Part shown: piece after piece, positions 15,984-24,514 of the stretch | Layout: every line of letters begins with the position of its first letter | How positions within the stretch are numbered: position 1 is the stretch's first letter | Source of the DNA: Phycisphaeraceae bacterium D3-23 | GTDB lineage: Bacteria > Planctomycetota > Phycisphaerae > Phycisphaerales > Phycisphaeraceae | Assembly (NCBI GenBank): GCA_039555135.1 | Contig: CP114179.1 | Coordinates: forward strand, 62,001 to 126,000 | Reading direction: 5' to 3' | Length of the DNA: 64,000 bases | The notes under the pieces: model-generated | What the model was told of the DNA's origin: nothing | Seen by the model: only the letters and a program-made list of their open reading frames with translations | Database searches by the model: none | Program-made: the position numbers and the translations under genes

Positions 15984-16199
15984 TCAGTGCCGGTACGTAA
16001 TCCGACCCTTGGTCAAGTCGTAGGGGCTGATCTCGACGGTCACCCGGTCGCCCGGAAGGATGCGGATGTAGAACTTGCGCATCTTCCCGGAGATGTGGGC
16101 GATGATCTCGTGATCGTTCTCCAGCTTCACCTTGAACATGGCATTGGGCATGGCGTCGATCACTTCGCCTTCAAGTTGGATCGTGTCTTCTTTGGGCAA
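15984..16199 (-). CDS. infA: Translation initiation factor IF-1
   Basis: 71 residues, a single S1/OB fold that binds the 30S A site during initiation. Starts [20 protein letters not shown], then [20 protein letters not shown], and ends [12 protein letters not shown], all matching the family. Sits between map and rpmJ as in many bacteria. Confidence 0.97.
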   Translation of the reverse strand: MPKEDTIQLEGEVIDAMPNAMFKVKLENDHEIIAHISGKMRKFYIRILPGDRVTVEISPYDLTKGRITYRH

Positions 16200-16277
16200 G
16201 TCGGGGGGCTTCCTGGCCGGTGGTATCCCGGCGGCAATCTCAAATCGGTGTGTACCCGGTGCAAACGGTTTCGGGGT

Positions 16278-17048
16278 CTAGTTGCCGTCGGTCAGGACTT
16301 CTGCCCCGGCGCTGGTGACGGCCACCGTGTGTTCGTAGTGGGCCGATGCTTTGCCGTCTTTCGTGACGACTGTCCATCCGTCGGCCAGTGTTTTGACGGC
16401 CCGCTTGCCGAGGGTGAGCATGGGCTCGATGGCGAGGACGATGCCTTCCCGCAGCTCGATGTCGTGTCGTCGTGTCTCGCGGTTTGCGTAGTTAGGGACC
16501 TTGGGGTCTTCGTGCATGCTCCGGCCGATGCCGTGTCCAACAAACTCTTGCACCACGCCGTAGCCCCGGGCCTCGGCGTAGCGCTGCATCAAGTCGGCGA
16601 TCTGGCTCCAACGCCGCCCAGGGCGGACGTTCTCGATCGCGATGTTCAGGCAGTGCTCGGTCGCTTCACACATCTGCCGTACGTCTTTGGGCACCTCGCC
16701 GACGAGGATCGTGGTCGCCGCATCCCCACACCAGCCATCGACCTTCACACCGCAGTCGATCCCAACGATGTCGCCGTCCTGGACCTGCCGATCCGAGCCG
16801 ATGCCGTGAACGACTTCTTCGTTCAGGCTGATGCAGAGCGTGCCGGGGAAGGGGGTCGGTCCGGGGTAGCCCTTGAACAGGCCGACCGCCCCGCTTTCGT
16901 CGATCACGCGCTGCGCTTCAACGTCGATCTCTCGGGTCGTGATGCCCGGCTTGCAGATCTCTCGGACCCGGTCATGCACCTTGCGGACCACCCGGCCCGC
17001 GACCCGCATCTTTTGTATCTCGTCTTGTGTCTTGAAAATCACTGCCAT
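16278..17048 (-). CDS. map: Methionine aminopeptidase, type I
   Basis: 256 residues. Removes the N-terminal methionine from nascent proteins. Metal ligands: Asp in GIDCGVKVDGWCGDAA (two aspartates), His in FVGHGIGRSMHEDPKVPNY, Glu in LAIEPMLTLG and the final EHTVAV region. Start at ATG 17048 (MAVIFKTQDEI); a GTG 9 nt upstream in frame is less likely. Lies directly after secY; adk, usually between them, is missing. Confidence 0.96.
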   Translation of the reverse strand: MAVIFKTQDEIQKMRVAGRVVRKVHDRVREICKPGITTREIDVEAQRVIDESGAVGLFKGYPGPTPFPGTLCISLNEEVVHGIGSDRQVQDGDIVGIDCGVKVDGWCGDAATTILVGEVPKDVRQMCEATEHCLNIAIENVRPGRRWSQIADLMQRYAEARGYGVVQEFVGHGIGRSMHEDPKVPNYANRETRRHDIELREGIVLAIEPMLTLGKRAVKTLADGWTVVTKDGKASAHYEHTVAVTSAGAEVLTDGN

Positions 17049-17162
17049 ACCGCACACCCGGCCGCCCGAGGCGACCCGCAGGCGAACCGAGGATTGTACC
17101 CCCGCCCCGCTACCCTGACAAGTCCTTGCAGGTAAGGCACTAACACCGTCTTACCGCCTGTT

Positions 17163-18560
17163 TTACCGAGTCCGGCGGATCTTGGACCCACCCCCGCCGC
17201 CCCCTTCGAGGAAGCCGCTGTAATTTCGCATCATCAGCTGCGCCTCGATCCGCTGAACAAAGTCCAGCATCACGCTCACGCAGATCAGCAGACCCGTCCC
17301 GCCGAGGAACTGGGTAATCATGAACGGGATCCCGAAGAAGGCCGAGACGATCGTCGGCACGATCGCGATCGCGCAGAGGAAGCCGGCCCCGACGTAGGTG
17401 ATGCGTTCCATCACGGTCTCGAGGTACTCGGCCGTGCGCGGCCCGGGCCTGAGGCCCGGGATAAAGCTGCCGTGGTCGCGGAGGTTGGTCGCGGTCTCTT
17501 CGGGGTTGAACTGGACGGAGGTCCAGAAGTAGCTGAAGAAGTAGATCATCGCGAGGTAGAGCACCGCGTAGATGTACCCGGTCATATCGCCCAGTTCGCG
17601 GTTGAGGAAGCCGACGATGCTGGCCATGACCGCCGTGAAGCCGGTGTCGCCCGGCGTCTGCGGGAACTGGGGCACAAGCCAGGCGAGCAGGATGGACGGG
17701 AAGATCATCAGCGAGGACGCGAAGATGATCGGCATGACGCCGCCGTGGTTGACCCGCAGCGGGAGGTAGCTTTTTTGTCCGCCGTAGACCCGTCGGCCGC
17801 GCGTGTGCTTGGCCTGCTGGATCGGGATGCGGCGCTGGCCCTGGGTGATGATGACGGCGCCCGCGACGACCAGGACAAAGGAGGCGACCAGGAAGATCAC
17901 CGTCATGATGTCGTACTCGCCGCCCTCGCCGGTGAGTGAGAACCCGCCGACGATCTGACCGATCGCGTTGGGCATGCCGGCGATGATGCCGGCGGTGATG
18001 ATGAGCGAGACGCCGTTGCCGATGCCGTACTTATCGATCTGCTCGCCCAGCCACATCAGGAAGACGGAGCCGGCCGTGAGGCCCAGCACACCGCAGACCC
18101 AGTAGATCGGGCTGGAGACGTACTCGGGATAGACCGCCCCGATGGACGGCATATAGCGAAGCCAGAATATCGCCTGTACAAGGCAGAGCGCGACCGTGGC
18201 GTAGCGGGTGTATTCCTGAATCTTCTGCTGGCCGACCGGGCCTTCTTTTTTCAGCGCCTTGAGTCGTTCGGAGACGCTGCCCAGGAGCTGAAAGATAATC
18301 GCGGCCGAGATGTAGGGCATGATCCCCAGGCCGAAGATCGTCGACTGGCTCAGCGAGCCGCCGGTAAAGATCTGCATGTAGCTGACGAGGTTGCCCAGCC
18401 CGCCGGTCGCGTTGCCGAGGGATTTGCTGAGGACTTCCTGGTTGACGCCGGGCAACGGGATAAAGAAGCCGATCCGGTAGATCGCCAGCATCGAGAGCGT
18501 GAACAGGAGCTTGTTGCGCAGCTCCTTGATCCGCCACATGTTGATGAATGCTTGAAGCAT
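17163..18560 (-). CDS. secY: Preprotein translocase subunit SecY
   Basis: 465 residues with ten transmembrane helices, the pore of the Sec translocon. Signatures: RIGFFIPLPGVNQEVL in TM1, SIFGLGIMPYI-type (QSTIFGLGIMPYISAAIIFQLL) in TM2, YGIGNGVSLIITAGI, and the cytoplasmic loop with PGLRPGPRTAEYLE. The C-terminus ends in a glycine run followed by SKIRRTR, longer than usual. Between rplO and map. A 6-bp hairpin (18609-18622) lies upstream in the 90-nt gap. Confidence 0.97.
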   Translation of the reverse strand: MLQAFINMWRIKELRNKLLFTLSMLAIYRIGFFIPLPGVNQEVLSKSLGNATGGLGNLVSYMQIFTGGSLSQSTIFGLGIMPYISAAIIFQLLGSVSERLKALKKEGPVGQQKIQEYTRYATVALCLVQAIFWLRYMPSIGAVYPEYVSSPIYWVCGVLGLTAGSVFLMWLGEQIDKYGIGNGVSLIITAGIIAGMPNAIGQIVGGFSLTGEGGEYDIMTVIFLVASFVLVVAGAVIITQGQRRIPIQQAKHTRGRRVYGGQKSYLPLRVNHGGVMPIIFASSLMIFPSILLAWLVPQFPQTPGDTGFTAVMASIVGFLNRELGDMTGYIYAVLYLAMIYFFSYFWTSVQFNPEETATNLRDHGSFIPGLRPGPRTAEYLETVMERITYVGAGFLCAIAIVPTIVSAFFGIPFMITQFLGGTGLLICVSVMLDFVQRIEAQLMMRNYSGFLEGGGGGGSKIRRTR

Positions 18561-18608
18561 GAATGCCCTTGGCGGTTTGCCGATGATGGAGCGTATCGGT
18601 CACAGACT

Positions 18609-18622
18609 CGGGCGTTCGCCCG
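18609..18622. other. 6-bp hairpin in the rplO-secY gap
   Basis: CGGGCG-TT-CGCCCG between rplO and secY. No T-run. Short enough that chance cannot be excluded in this GC-rich sequence. Confidence 0.4.
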
Positions 18623-18650
18623 TCACGCAGACCCCGCACACGAGGCGGGC

Positions 18651-19091
18651 TTACTGCACGGTGACGGAGCCGCCGGCCTTGGTGATTTTTTCCTCGGCGG
18701 ACTTCGAGAATTTCGCCGCGGTGACGGTGAACTTCTTCTTGGTGTCGCCGGTGCCGAGCACCTTGACGGGCATCTTGGCGTCGCGGATCAGGCCGTGCTT
18801 CACGAGCATCTCGGCGTTGACTTCGGCGCCGTCGTCGAAGCGTGCATCGAGTGCGGCGATGTTGACCAGCGCGAAGTGCTTCTTGAACATCGCGTTGGAG
18901 AAGCCGCGCTTGGGCAGCATCTTGTAAAGAGGCGTGCCGCCGCCGTCGTGGGGCTTGGAGTTGCCGCTGCGCGAGCTGTAGCCGTTGTGGCCCCGGCCAC
19001 AGGTCTTGCCGTGGCCCGAACCGATACCCCGGCCCACGCGCTTGCGTCGCTTATGGCGGCCAACCTTCTCGGTGATTTCGTGGATCATCAT
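18651..19091 (-). CDS. rplO: 50S ribosomal protein L15 (uL15)
   Basis: 146 residues. Conserved Gly/Arg-rich start: RKRVGRGIGSGHGKTCGRGHNG, then YKMLPKRGFSNAMFKKHFALVN and KVLGTGDTKKKFTVTAAKFS near the end. Two ATGs in tandem start the gene. It follows rpsE directly; rpmD (uL30), which normally lies between them, is missing and the 114-nt gap is too short for it. Confidence 0.96.
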   Translation of the reverse strand: MMIHEITEKVGRHKRRKRVGRGIGSGHGKTCGRGHNGYSSRSGNSKPHDGGGTPLYKMLPKRGFSNAMFKKHFALVNIAALDARFDDGAEVNAEMLVKHGLIRDAKMPVKVLGTGDTKKKFTVTAAKFSKSAEEKITKAGGSVTVQ

Positions 19092-19205
19092 GGCGGTGTT
19101 GTATCCCTTCGCGGGGCCCCGGTCTAGTGCGGGGCGAGCGTTCTTTGTTGGTTTTGGACGTTTCGTCGAATCGCTGTCAATCGGCGGTGGTGATGGACAG
19201 CCGGG

Positions 19206-19979
19206 TTACTCGGCGGGCTTCTCTTCGCCCGAGGCCTCTTCGGCAGGCTTGTCTTGGGCGGTATCAGCTTCCGACGCATCGGCCGAGGCCTCGGCGGCGG
19301 GGGCTTCCTCGGCGGCCTTCGCCTTGGCCTTGGGGGCGTCGGACGCGGGCTCCTCGGCCTTGGCTTCGGGCTTGGGCTCTTCCTTGGGCTTGACCGAGTC
19401 GTTCGCGGCCTTGAGCGGCTGAGCGGGGGCGGCCTCGGTCACTTCTTCCATAGTCTTCTGCGCCTGGTCGAGCATCTCGCTGACCTGCGACGACGCGATC
19501 TCGACGCCACGCATCGACGCGATCATCTCGCGGCTTCGCAGCTGCTTGAGTCCGTCGACCACGGCCTTGGTCAGGTTGATCGCGTTGGTCGAGCCGTACG
19601 CCTTGGTCAGCACGTCCTTGATGCCGGCCATCTCGAGGACGGCGCGGGCGGTGCCGCCGGCGATGACGCCGGTACCGGGCGCGGCGGGGATGAGCTTGAC
19701 GCTCGATGCGCCGAACCGGCCGAGCACGGCGTGGGGCAGCGTGCCGGCCTGTGCGCCGACGGTGAAGAGGTTGCGCTTGGCGGCCTTCTGGGCCTTCTCG
19801 ATTGCGGCGGGGACGCCTCGGCCCTTGCCGTAGCCGACGCCGACCTTGCCGTTGCGGTCGCCGACGACGACGAGCGCGGAGAAGCTCATGCGTCGCCCGC
19901 CCTTGACGGTCGTGGCCGTGCGGTTGATCGCGACGGTCGTGGACTCGAGTGTCGATGATCCTTCGAGGACTTCTGCCAT
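19206..19979 (-). CDS. rpsE: 30S ribosomal protein S5 (uS5) with long acidic tail
   Basis: 257 residues against about 165-170 usually. The double-stranded RNA-binding and S5 C-terminal domains are intact: [75 protein letters not shown]. From about residue 175 comes an Ala/Glu/Lys/Pro-rich tail of about 80 residues with no fold. ATG 19979 (MAEVLEGSS) is chosen; the frame upstream has no homology. Whether the tail is kept on the ribosome is unknown. Confidence 0.95.
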   Translation of the reverse strand: MAEVLEGSSTLESTTVAINRTATTVKGGRRMSFSALVVVGDRNGKVGVGYGKGRGVPAAIEKAQKAAKRNLFTVGAQAGTLPHAVLGRFGASSVKLIPAAPGTGVIAGGTARAVLEMAGIKDVLTKAYGSTNAINLTKAVVDGLKQLRSREMIASMRGVEIASSQVSEMLDQAQKTMEEVTEAAPAQPLKAANDSVKPKEEPKPEAKAEEPASDAPKAKAKAAEEAPAAEASADASEADTAQDKPAEEASGEEKPAE

Positions 19980-20019
19980 GGTAGGTCTTCCAGGTGGCCG
20001 ACCAAGGTCAGCCGATTCG

Positions 20020-20036
20020 GCCCCGCAAACCGGGGC
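20020..20036. other. 6-bp hairpin in the rplR-rpsE gap
   Basis: GCCCCG-CAAAC-CGGGGC, in the 66-nt gap. Compact GC stem without T-run. Confidence 0.4.
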
Positions 20037-20046
20037 GTTGCGTGAA

Positions 20047-20403
20047 TTAGAACTTGAGCCCGCCCTCGCGGGCGGCGTCGGCGAGGGCCTTGACCCGGCC
20101 GTGGTACTTGAACCCGTTGCGGTCAAACGCGACCTGCTCGATCCCGGCCGACTTCGCCTTCTCGGCGATCGTCTTACCGATCTCCGCGGCGGCGGCGATG
20201 TTGCCGCCCTTCTCGGTCTTGGACTGCACGGTGCTCGCCGAGGCGAGGGTGTTGCCGGTGAAGTCGTCGATCAGTTGCACATACACGTGCTTCGAGCTTC
20301 GGAAGACGCTGAGGCGCGGCTTCTGAGCGGACCCGAACACGCCCTTGCGGATGCCGGCCTTGCGGCGCGACCGGGCTTTTGCTTTGGCTTTTTGCTTGTC
20401 CAT
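20047..20403 (-). CDS. rplR: 50S ribosomal protein L18 (uL18)
   Basis: 118 residues, normal length; binds 5S rRNA. Basic start [20 protein letters not shown], then [19 protein letters not shown] and the C-terminal block [21 protein letters not shown]. Order rplF-rplR-rpsE is standard. Confidence 0.96.
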   Translation of the reverse strand: MDKQKAKAKARSRRKAGIRKGVFGSAQKPRLSVFRSSKHVYVQLIDDFTGNTLASASTVQSKTEKGGNIAAAAEIGKTIAEKAKSAGIEQVAFDRNGFKYHGRVKALADAAREGGLKF

Positions 20404-20505
20404 GTTTTGCTCCTGCCTCTTCAAAGGCGGGTCAGGGAGCCGGTCCATCTGCGTGCCCGGTTCAAGGACACATGGCGGCGGGCTCCGGGGTTTAGGTTCC
20501 GGGGG

Positions 20506-21048
20506 TTAGCTGCCGAAGGCCTTGCCTTGCTTACGCAGCACACGTTCGCCGACGAACATGACGCCCTTGCCGTTGTAGGGCTCGGGCTTGCGGTGCTGAC
20601 GGATCTTCGCGGCGAGCTGGCCCACGGCCTGCTTGTCGGCACCGGAGATCTTGATGCTCTGGCCCTTGACTTCGCAGTCGATGTGCGAGGGTACTTCGAC
20701 GACTCGGGTGTCGGCGTAGCCGAGGTTGAGCTCGACCTTGTTGCCCTTGAGGTTCGCGCCCCAGCCGACGCCGACGATCTGGAGGTCTTTCTGGTAGCCC
20801 TCGGTGACGCCGACGATCATGTTCTGGATGAGCGAGCGGGTCGTGCCATGCATCGCGCGGGCCAGGCGGGTCTCGCTGGTGCGTTCGACGACGACCTGCT
20901 TGTTGTCTTCGTCGAGTGTGACTTTGACCTCGGGGCGGGTGTTGATCTTGAGGTCGCCCTTGGGGCCGTTGACCGCGATCTCGTTGCCGTTGATCTTGAC
21001 GGTGACACCTTTGACGATGTCGATGGGTTTTCTTCCGACGCGGGACAT
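20506..21048 (-). CDS. rplF: 50S ribosomal protein L6 (uL6)
   Basis: 180 residues, two repeated domains near the factor-binding site. MSRVGRKPIDIVKGVTVKIN at the start; the signature RKPEPYNGKGVMFVGERVLR lies near the C-terminus. Normal length. Between rpsH and rplR. Confidence 0.97.
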   Translation of the reverse strand: MSRVGRKPIDIVKGVTVKINGNEIAVNGPKGDLKINTRPEVKVTLDEDNKQVVVERTSETRLARAMHGTTRSLIQNMIVGVTEGYQKDLQIVGVGWGANLKGNKVELNLGYADTRVVEVPSHIDCEVKGQSIKISGADKQAVGQLAAKIRQHRKPEPYNGKGVMFVGERVLRKQGKAFGS

Positions 21049-21114
21049 AGTGGGTTCCTTTCAGGCGGCGGTGTGTGGCTCGCCTTAATGCAAAACGGTG
21101 GGTGAGTTCTGCGC

Positions 21115-21131
21115 CGGGCCGTGACGGCCCG
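21115..21131. other. 7-bp hairpin in the rpsH-rplF gap
   Basis: CGGGCCG-TGA-CGGCCCG, just after the rpsH stop region on the minus strand's downstream side. No T-run. Confidence 0.45.
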
Positions 21132-21137
21132 TCTTGC

Positions 21138-21536
21138 TTACTCGACGGTGCAGAGCAGTTCGCCGCCGACGCTTTCTTCTCGGCACTGGCGGTCGGAGAG
21201 CACGCCCTTGGGCGTGGTGAGGATCGCGATGCCCAGGCCGCCCAGCGGGCGCGGGAGGTCGGCGACCTTGGTGTAGACGCGTCGGCCGGGCTTGGACTCG
21301 CGCTTGATCACATTGATGAGCTGCTCGCCGTGGGGCCCGTACTTCAGGTGCAGGCGGAGGATGCCCTGCCGGCCGTCGTCGATGACGTCGTGGCCGGTGA
21401 TGTAGCCCTCGTGCTGCAGGGTCTTGGCGATGCCGGCGCACACTTTAGAGTTGCGGCAGTCCACGCGCTCGCTCTGGTTGCGGGTGGCGTTTCGGACGCG
21501 GGTGAGCATGTCGGCGATCGGGTCGCTCTGTGCCAT
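21138..21536 (-). CDS. rpsH: 30S ribosomal protein S8 (uS8)
   Basis: 132 residues, normal length; a primary 16S rRNA binder and, in E. coli, the spc operon repressor. Starts MAQSDPIADMLTRVRNATRN; the C-terminal motif LGIAILTTPKGVLSDRQCRE is canonical. Between rpsN and rplF. Confidence 0.97.
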   Translation of the reverse strand: MAQSDPIADMLTRVRNATRNQSERVDCRNSKVCAGIAKTLQHEGYITGHDVIDDGRQGILRLHLKYGPHGEQLINVIKRESKPGRRVYTKVADLPRPLGGLGIAILTTPKGVLSDRQCREESVGGELLCTVE

Positions 21537-21590
21537 AAGTCGTCTCCGGGTGGGCGGGTTGTTGCCGCCTCAAGTACCTTCCGGGCAATG

Positions 21591-21606
21591 GCCCGGGGGT
21601 TTACTG
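21591..21606. other. 6-bp hairpin in the rpsN-rpsH gap
   Basis: CCGGGC-AATG-GCCCGG in the 99-nt gap between rpsN and rpsH. Confidence 0.4.
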
Positions 21607-21635
21607 TTCGTTCGTTTGTGGGTTTGCCAGCGGGA

Positions 21636-21905
21636 TTACCAAGAGGCCTTACGCATGCCGGGGATCTTGCCCTGGTGGGCGAGTTCGCGCAGCTTGATGC
21701 GGGACAGCTTGAACTTGCGGTACACGCCGCGGCTTCGGCCGGTCAGGGCGCACAGGTTTCGCACGCGGGTTGGGCTCGCGTCGCGCGGGAGCATCTGCAG
21801 CCCGATGTAGTCGCCCTCTTTCTTCATCTTCGCACGCTTCTCGGCGTACTTGGCGACGGTCTTCTTGACGCGTTCGTTGCGTCCGATGGTTGATTTCGAT
21901 GACAT
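21636..21905 (-). CDS. rpsN: 30S ribosomal protein S14 (uS14), zinc-free form
   Basis: 89 residues, the longer type. It lacks the CxxC pairs of the short zinc form (a single cysteine in [20 protein letters not shown]). The C-terminal [20 protein letters not shown] is diagnostic. Between rplE and rpsH. Together with the zinc-free L36 this points to low zinc demand by the ribosome. Confidence 0.96.
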   Translation of the reverse strand: MSSKSTIGRNERVKKTVAKYAEKRAKMKKEGDYIGLQMLPRDASPTRVRNLCALTGRSRGVYRKFKLSRIKLRELAHQGKIPGMRKASW

Positions 21906-21961
21906 CGTAGTTCTCGTTTGGGGCCCGGGTCGGGCGGGTCAGTCGTTTCGTGTCGCGGGTC

Positions 21962-22567
21962 TTAGGCCTGCTGCCTTTTCTTCTTCTTTTCGACGGGCTT
22001 GACGAAGGGGAAGCCCATCGTCTTGAGCGAGGCCTTGGTGATCTCGTTGGTCGAGTTCTTGAAGACCATCGTGATGTTCATGCCGTGCATGTACTGGGCG
22101 TTGGCCATGTCGATCTCGGGGAAGATGCCCTGTTCGGTGATGCCGAAGGAGTAGCTGCCCCGGCCGTCGAAGCTGGTGTCCTTGAGCCCGCGGAAGTCCT
22201 TGATTCGTGGGATGGCGAGCGAGACCAGGCGGTCGAAGAACTCCCACATGCGGTCGCCGCGGACGGTGACCATCGCGCCGACCTCGTAGCCGACACGCAG
22301 CTTGAAGTTCGACACGGCCTTCTTGGCCTTCTTCATGATCGGCCGCTGGCCGGTGATGAGCGCGAGGTCGGAGATGACCTGCTCGCGGGCCTTGGGGTTG
22401 AGCTTCGTGCCGTCGAGCTGGTTGCCCATGCCGACGGTGAGGACGATCTTGTCCAGGCGGGGCAGCGCCATCGGGTTGGTCACACCGAATTCGCTGCGGA
22501 CCATGTCCCAGACCTCGGTCTGAAACTTTTCCTTCATGCGGGGGACGGTGGGGGTTGCGGTAGTCAT
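21962..22567 (-). CDS. rplE: 50S ribosomal protein L5 (uL5)
   Basis: 201 residues. Binds 5S rRNA and contacts the P-site tRNA. Motifs: PRLDKIVLTVGMGNQL, ITGQRPIMKKAKKAVSNFKL, GRGSYSFGITEQGIFPEID. A Lys/Gln-rich tail (KKKKRQQA) extends the end. ATG 22567 (MTTATPTV) is favoured over an upstream in-frame start. Confidence 0.96.
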   Translation of the reverse strand: MTTATPTVPRMKEKFQTEVWDMVRSEFGVTNPMALPRLDKIVLTVGMGNQLDGTKLNPKAREQVISDLALITGQRPIMKKAKKAVSNFKLRVGYEVGAMVTVRGDRMWEFFDRLVSLAIPRIKDFRGLKDTSFDGRGSYSFGITEQGIFPEIDMANAQYMHGMNITMVFKNSTNEITKASLKTMGFPFVKPVEKKKKRQQA

Positions 22568-22631
22568 CGGTCTTCTCGTTGGCGGCGGCACGGGATGTGC
22601 GTGCTCGGCTTACGCGGGGTTGGGTTCGTTC

Positions 22632-22964
22632 TTAGCGGGCCTTCTTGAGGACCGAGAGTTCTTCGCCGGTGGTGGCGGCGACGCGGACCTTGCTGCCGTC
22701 GTCCTTGGTAACGAAGCGGACGCGGGTGGCCTTGTTCTTCTTGTCAACGGGCGAGACGTTCGAGATGTGGATGGGCATCTCGACGGTGATGATCCCGCCC
22801 TGGGGGTTGGACTGGGTCGGCTTCACGGTCTTGCGGCGGACGTTGACGCCCGAGACCAGGATGCGGTCCTCGTCGTTCTTGACGCGCGTGACCTTGCCGC
22901 GCTTGCCCTTGTCATTGCCGGCGGTGACGACCACTTCGTCGCCTGTTCGGATATGTCGTGCCAT
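22632..22964 (-). CDS. rplX: 50S ribosomal protein L24 (uL24)
   Basis: 110 residues. KOW motif near the start: TGDEVVVTAGNDKGKRGKVT, followed by VSGVNVRRKTVKPTQSNPQG. An assembly initiator protein at the exit tunnel. Between rplN and rplE. Confidence 0.96.
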   Translation of the reverse strand: MARHIRTGDEVVVTAGNDKGKRGKVTRVKNDEDRILVSGVNVRRKTVKPTQSNPQGGIITVEMPIHISNVSPVDKKNKATRVRFVTKDDGSKVRVAATTGEELSVLKKAR

Positions 22965-23018
22965 GGTGGTTTCTCAGCAATCAGCTATCGGCGTTGCCGG
23001 CAGCGAAGTAGGGGTTTC

Positions 23019-23405
23019 TTAGACGACCTCGTTGGCGAGGGAAACGATCTTCATGTAGTTCTGCTCGCGCAGCTCGCGGGCGACGGCGCCGAAGATACGG
23101 GTGCCCTTAGGGTTGCCGTCGTCATCGATCAGCACGATCGCGTTGCGGTCGAAGCGGACGTAGCTGCCGTCCTGCCGACGGATCGGGTAGTTGGTGCGGA
23201 CGACGACGCCCTTGACGATCGTGCCGGACTTGACGTCGCTGCCGGGCAGCGCCTTCTTGACCGAGCAGACCACGCGGTCGCCGATGCCCGCCGCGGGGCG
23301 GGTCGACTTGCCACGGGCCGTGGATCGGCCGAGCACACGGATGACATACGCGATTTTCGCGCCGCTGTTGTCCGCGACATCGACGCGTGATTCTTGCTGG
23401 AGCAT
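23019..23405 (-). CDS. rplN: 50S ribosomal protein L14 (uL14)
   Basis: 128 residues. [20 protein letters not shown] at the start, later [20 protein letters not shown] and [23 protein letters not shown] 23405 is the family start. Between rpsQ and rplX. Confidence 0.97.
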   Translation of the reverse strand: MLQQESRVDVADNSGAKIAYVIRVLGRSTARGKSTRPAAGIGDRVVCSVKKALPGSDVKSGTIVKGVVVRTNYPIRRQDGSYVRFDRNAIVLIDDDGNPKGTRIFGAVARELREQNYMKIVSLANEVV

Positions 23406-23477
23406 CTTGGGGCTTCCTTGTGCGGTCTTCGTCCGCACCTTGCGGGTCGGCGTATCGGCCGGCCGCGGTGTTCGGGG

Positions 23478-23801
23478 TTACTCGGTGACGGCGTCGACGA
23501 CGTCCTGGGTCGTCACGTGGGCGACTTCGGCCGGGGCCTTGTGCAGCACCCGCACCAGACGCCACGACTTGGTCTTGCTCAGCGGTCGGCACTGCGCGAT
23601 CTCAACACGGTCGCCCTTGCCGGCTTCGTTGTTCTCGTCGTGGACCTGGAACTTGGCGTCGCGCTTGAGGCGCTTGCCGTACTTGGTGTGTACCTTCTGG
23701 TACTCGACCGCGACGGTGCAGGTCTTGTCGCGCTTGTCGCTGGTGACGACGCCGACCTTCATGCCGGTCAGCCGGCGCTCGGGGGTGGTGTTCTCAGACA
23801 T
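23478..23801 (-). CDS. rpsQ: 30S ribosomal protein S17 (uS17)
   Basis: 107 residues, somewhat longer than the usual 80-90 because of a C-terminal extension after the OB fold ([20 protein letters not shown]). Core: [60 protein letters not shown]. Its ATG overlaps the rpmC stop by one base, so translation is coupled. Confidence 0.96.
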   Translation of the reverse strand: MSENTTPERRLTGMKVGVVTSDKRDKTCTVAVEYQKVHTKYGKRLKRDAKFQVHDENNEAGKGDRVEIAQCRPLSKTKSWRLVRVLHKAPAEVAHVTTQDVVDAVTE

Positions 23802-24010
23802 TAGCTGGCTTCCTTCTTCATCTCGCGCATCCGCTTCTCGGTATGCAGGCGGGCGATGTCGCGGCGGATGTTGCCGGGTTCACGGTTGTTCTCGAGCTTC
23901 TCGGTGACGGCCTGCTGACGCAGCTCGAACAGCCGGGCACGCAGTCGGCCCGTCTCTTCGACGATCTCCGGGTCGCTCATCTTGTGTAGTTCGGACTTCT
24001 TGATCGGCAT
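23801..24010 (-). CDS. rpmC: 50S ribosomal protein L29 (uL29)
   Basis: 69 residues, two long helices at the tunnel exit where SRP and trigger factor dock. [20 protein letters not shown] and [20 protein letters not shown] fit the family. Stop overlaps the rpsQ start (TAATG). Confidence 0.95.
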   Translation of the reverse strand: MPIKKSELHKMSDPEIVEETGRLRARLFELRQQAVTEKLENNREPGNIRRDIARLHTEKRMREMKKEAS

Positions 24011-24046
24011 GGTTCTTACCTGGCTAAGCCGCGGGCGGCTGGGTGA

Positions 24047-24463
24047 TTAGGCGTGGCGACGCTCAACGAAGCGGCAGCGGAACGGCATCTTGTGGGCGAC
24101 ACGGGCGAAGGCGCTGCGGGCGGTGTCACGCGGGACGCCGGCGATCTCGTAGATGATCGTCCCGGGCTTCACGCGGGCACACCAGTACTCGGCGTCGGCC
24201 TTGCCCTTACCCATACGGGTTTCGAGCGGCTTCTTCGAGACCGGCTTGTCCGGGAACACACGCACGAACAGCTTGCCCTCGCGCGACACGTACTGACGTG
24301 CGGCGATTCGGCCGGCCTCGATCTGGCGGGCCGTAAGCCAGCCGCCTTCGATCAGCTGCAGGCCGTACTCGCCGTAGGCGACGTAGTTGCCGCGGTTGGC
24401 GTTGCCCTTCATCGTCCCGCGCATCTGCTTGCGGAACTTCACTCGTTTTGGCATCAGAGGCAT
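24047..24463 (-). CDS. rplP: 50S ribosomal protein L16 (uL16)
   Basis: 138 residues, normal length, near the peptidyl transferase centre. MPKRVKFRKQMRGTMKGNAN at the start; later WVRVFPDK-type segment (LFVRVFPDKPVSKKPLETRM) and GKGKADAEYWCARVKPGTII. The start could be ATG 24463 or 24454. Between rpsC and rpmC. Confidence 0.97.
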   Translation of the reverse strand: MPLMPKRVKFRKQMRGTMKGNANRGNYVAYGEYGLQLIEGGWLTARQIEAGRIAARQYVSREGKLFVRVFPDKPVSKKPLETRMGKGKADAEYWCARVKPGTIIYEIAGVPRDTARSAFARVAHKMPFRCRFVERRHA

Positions 24464-24514
24464 ATCAAGTCTCTCACAAAGCCGCGGCGGTCAGCCGCGG
24501 GCGTAGGGTTTGGT

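Noticed and set aside
19092-19205. Short rpmD gene between rpsE and rplO
   Set aside because: The gap is about 110 nt and no frame in it encodes a uL30-like sequence of about 60 residues.
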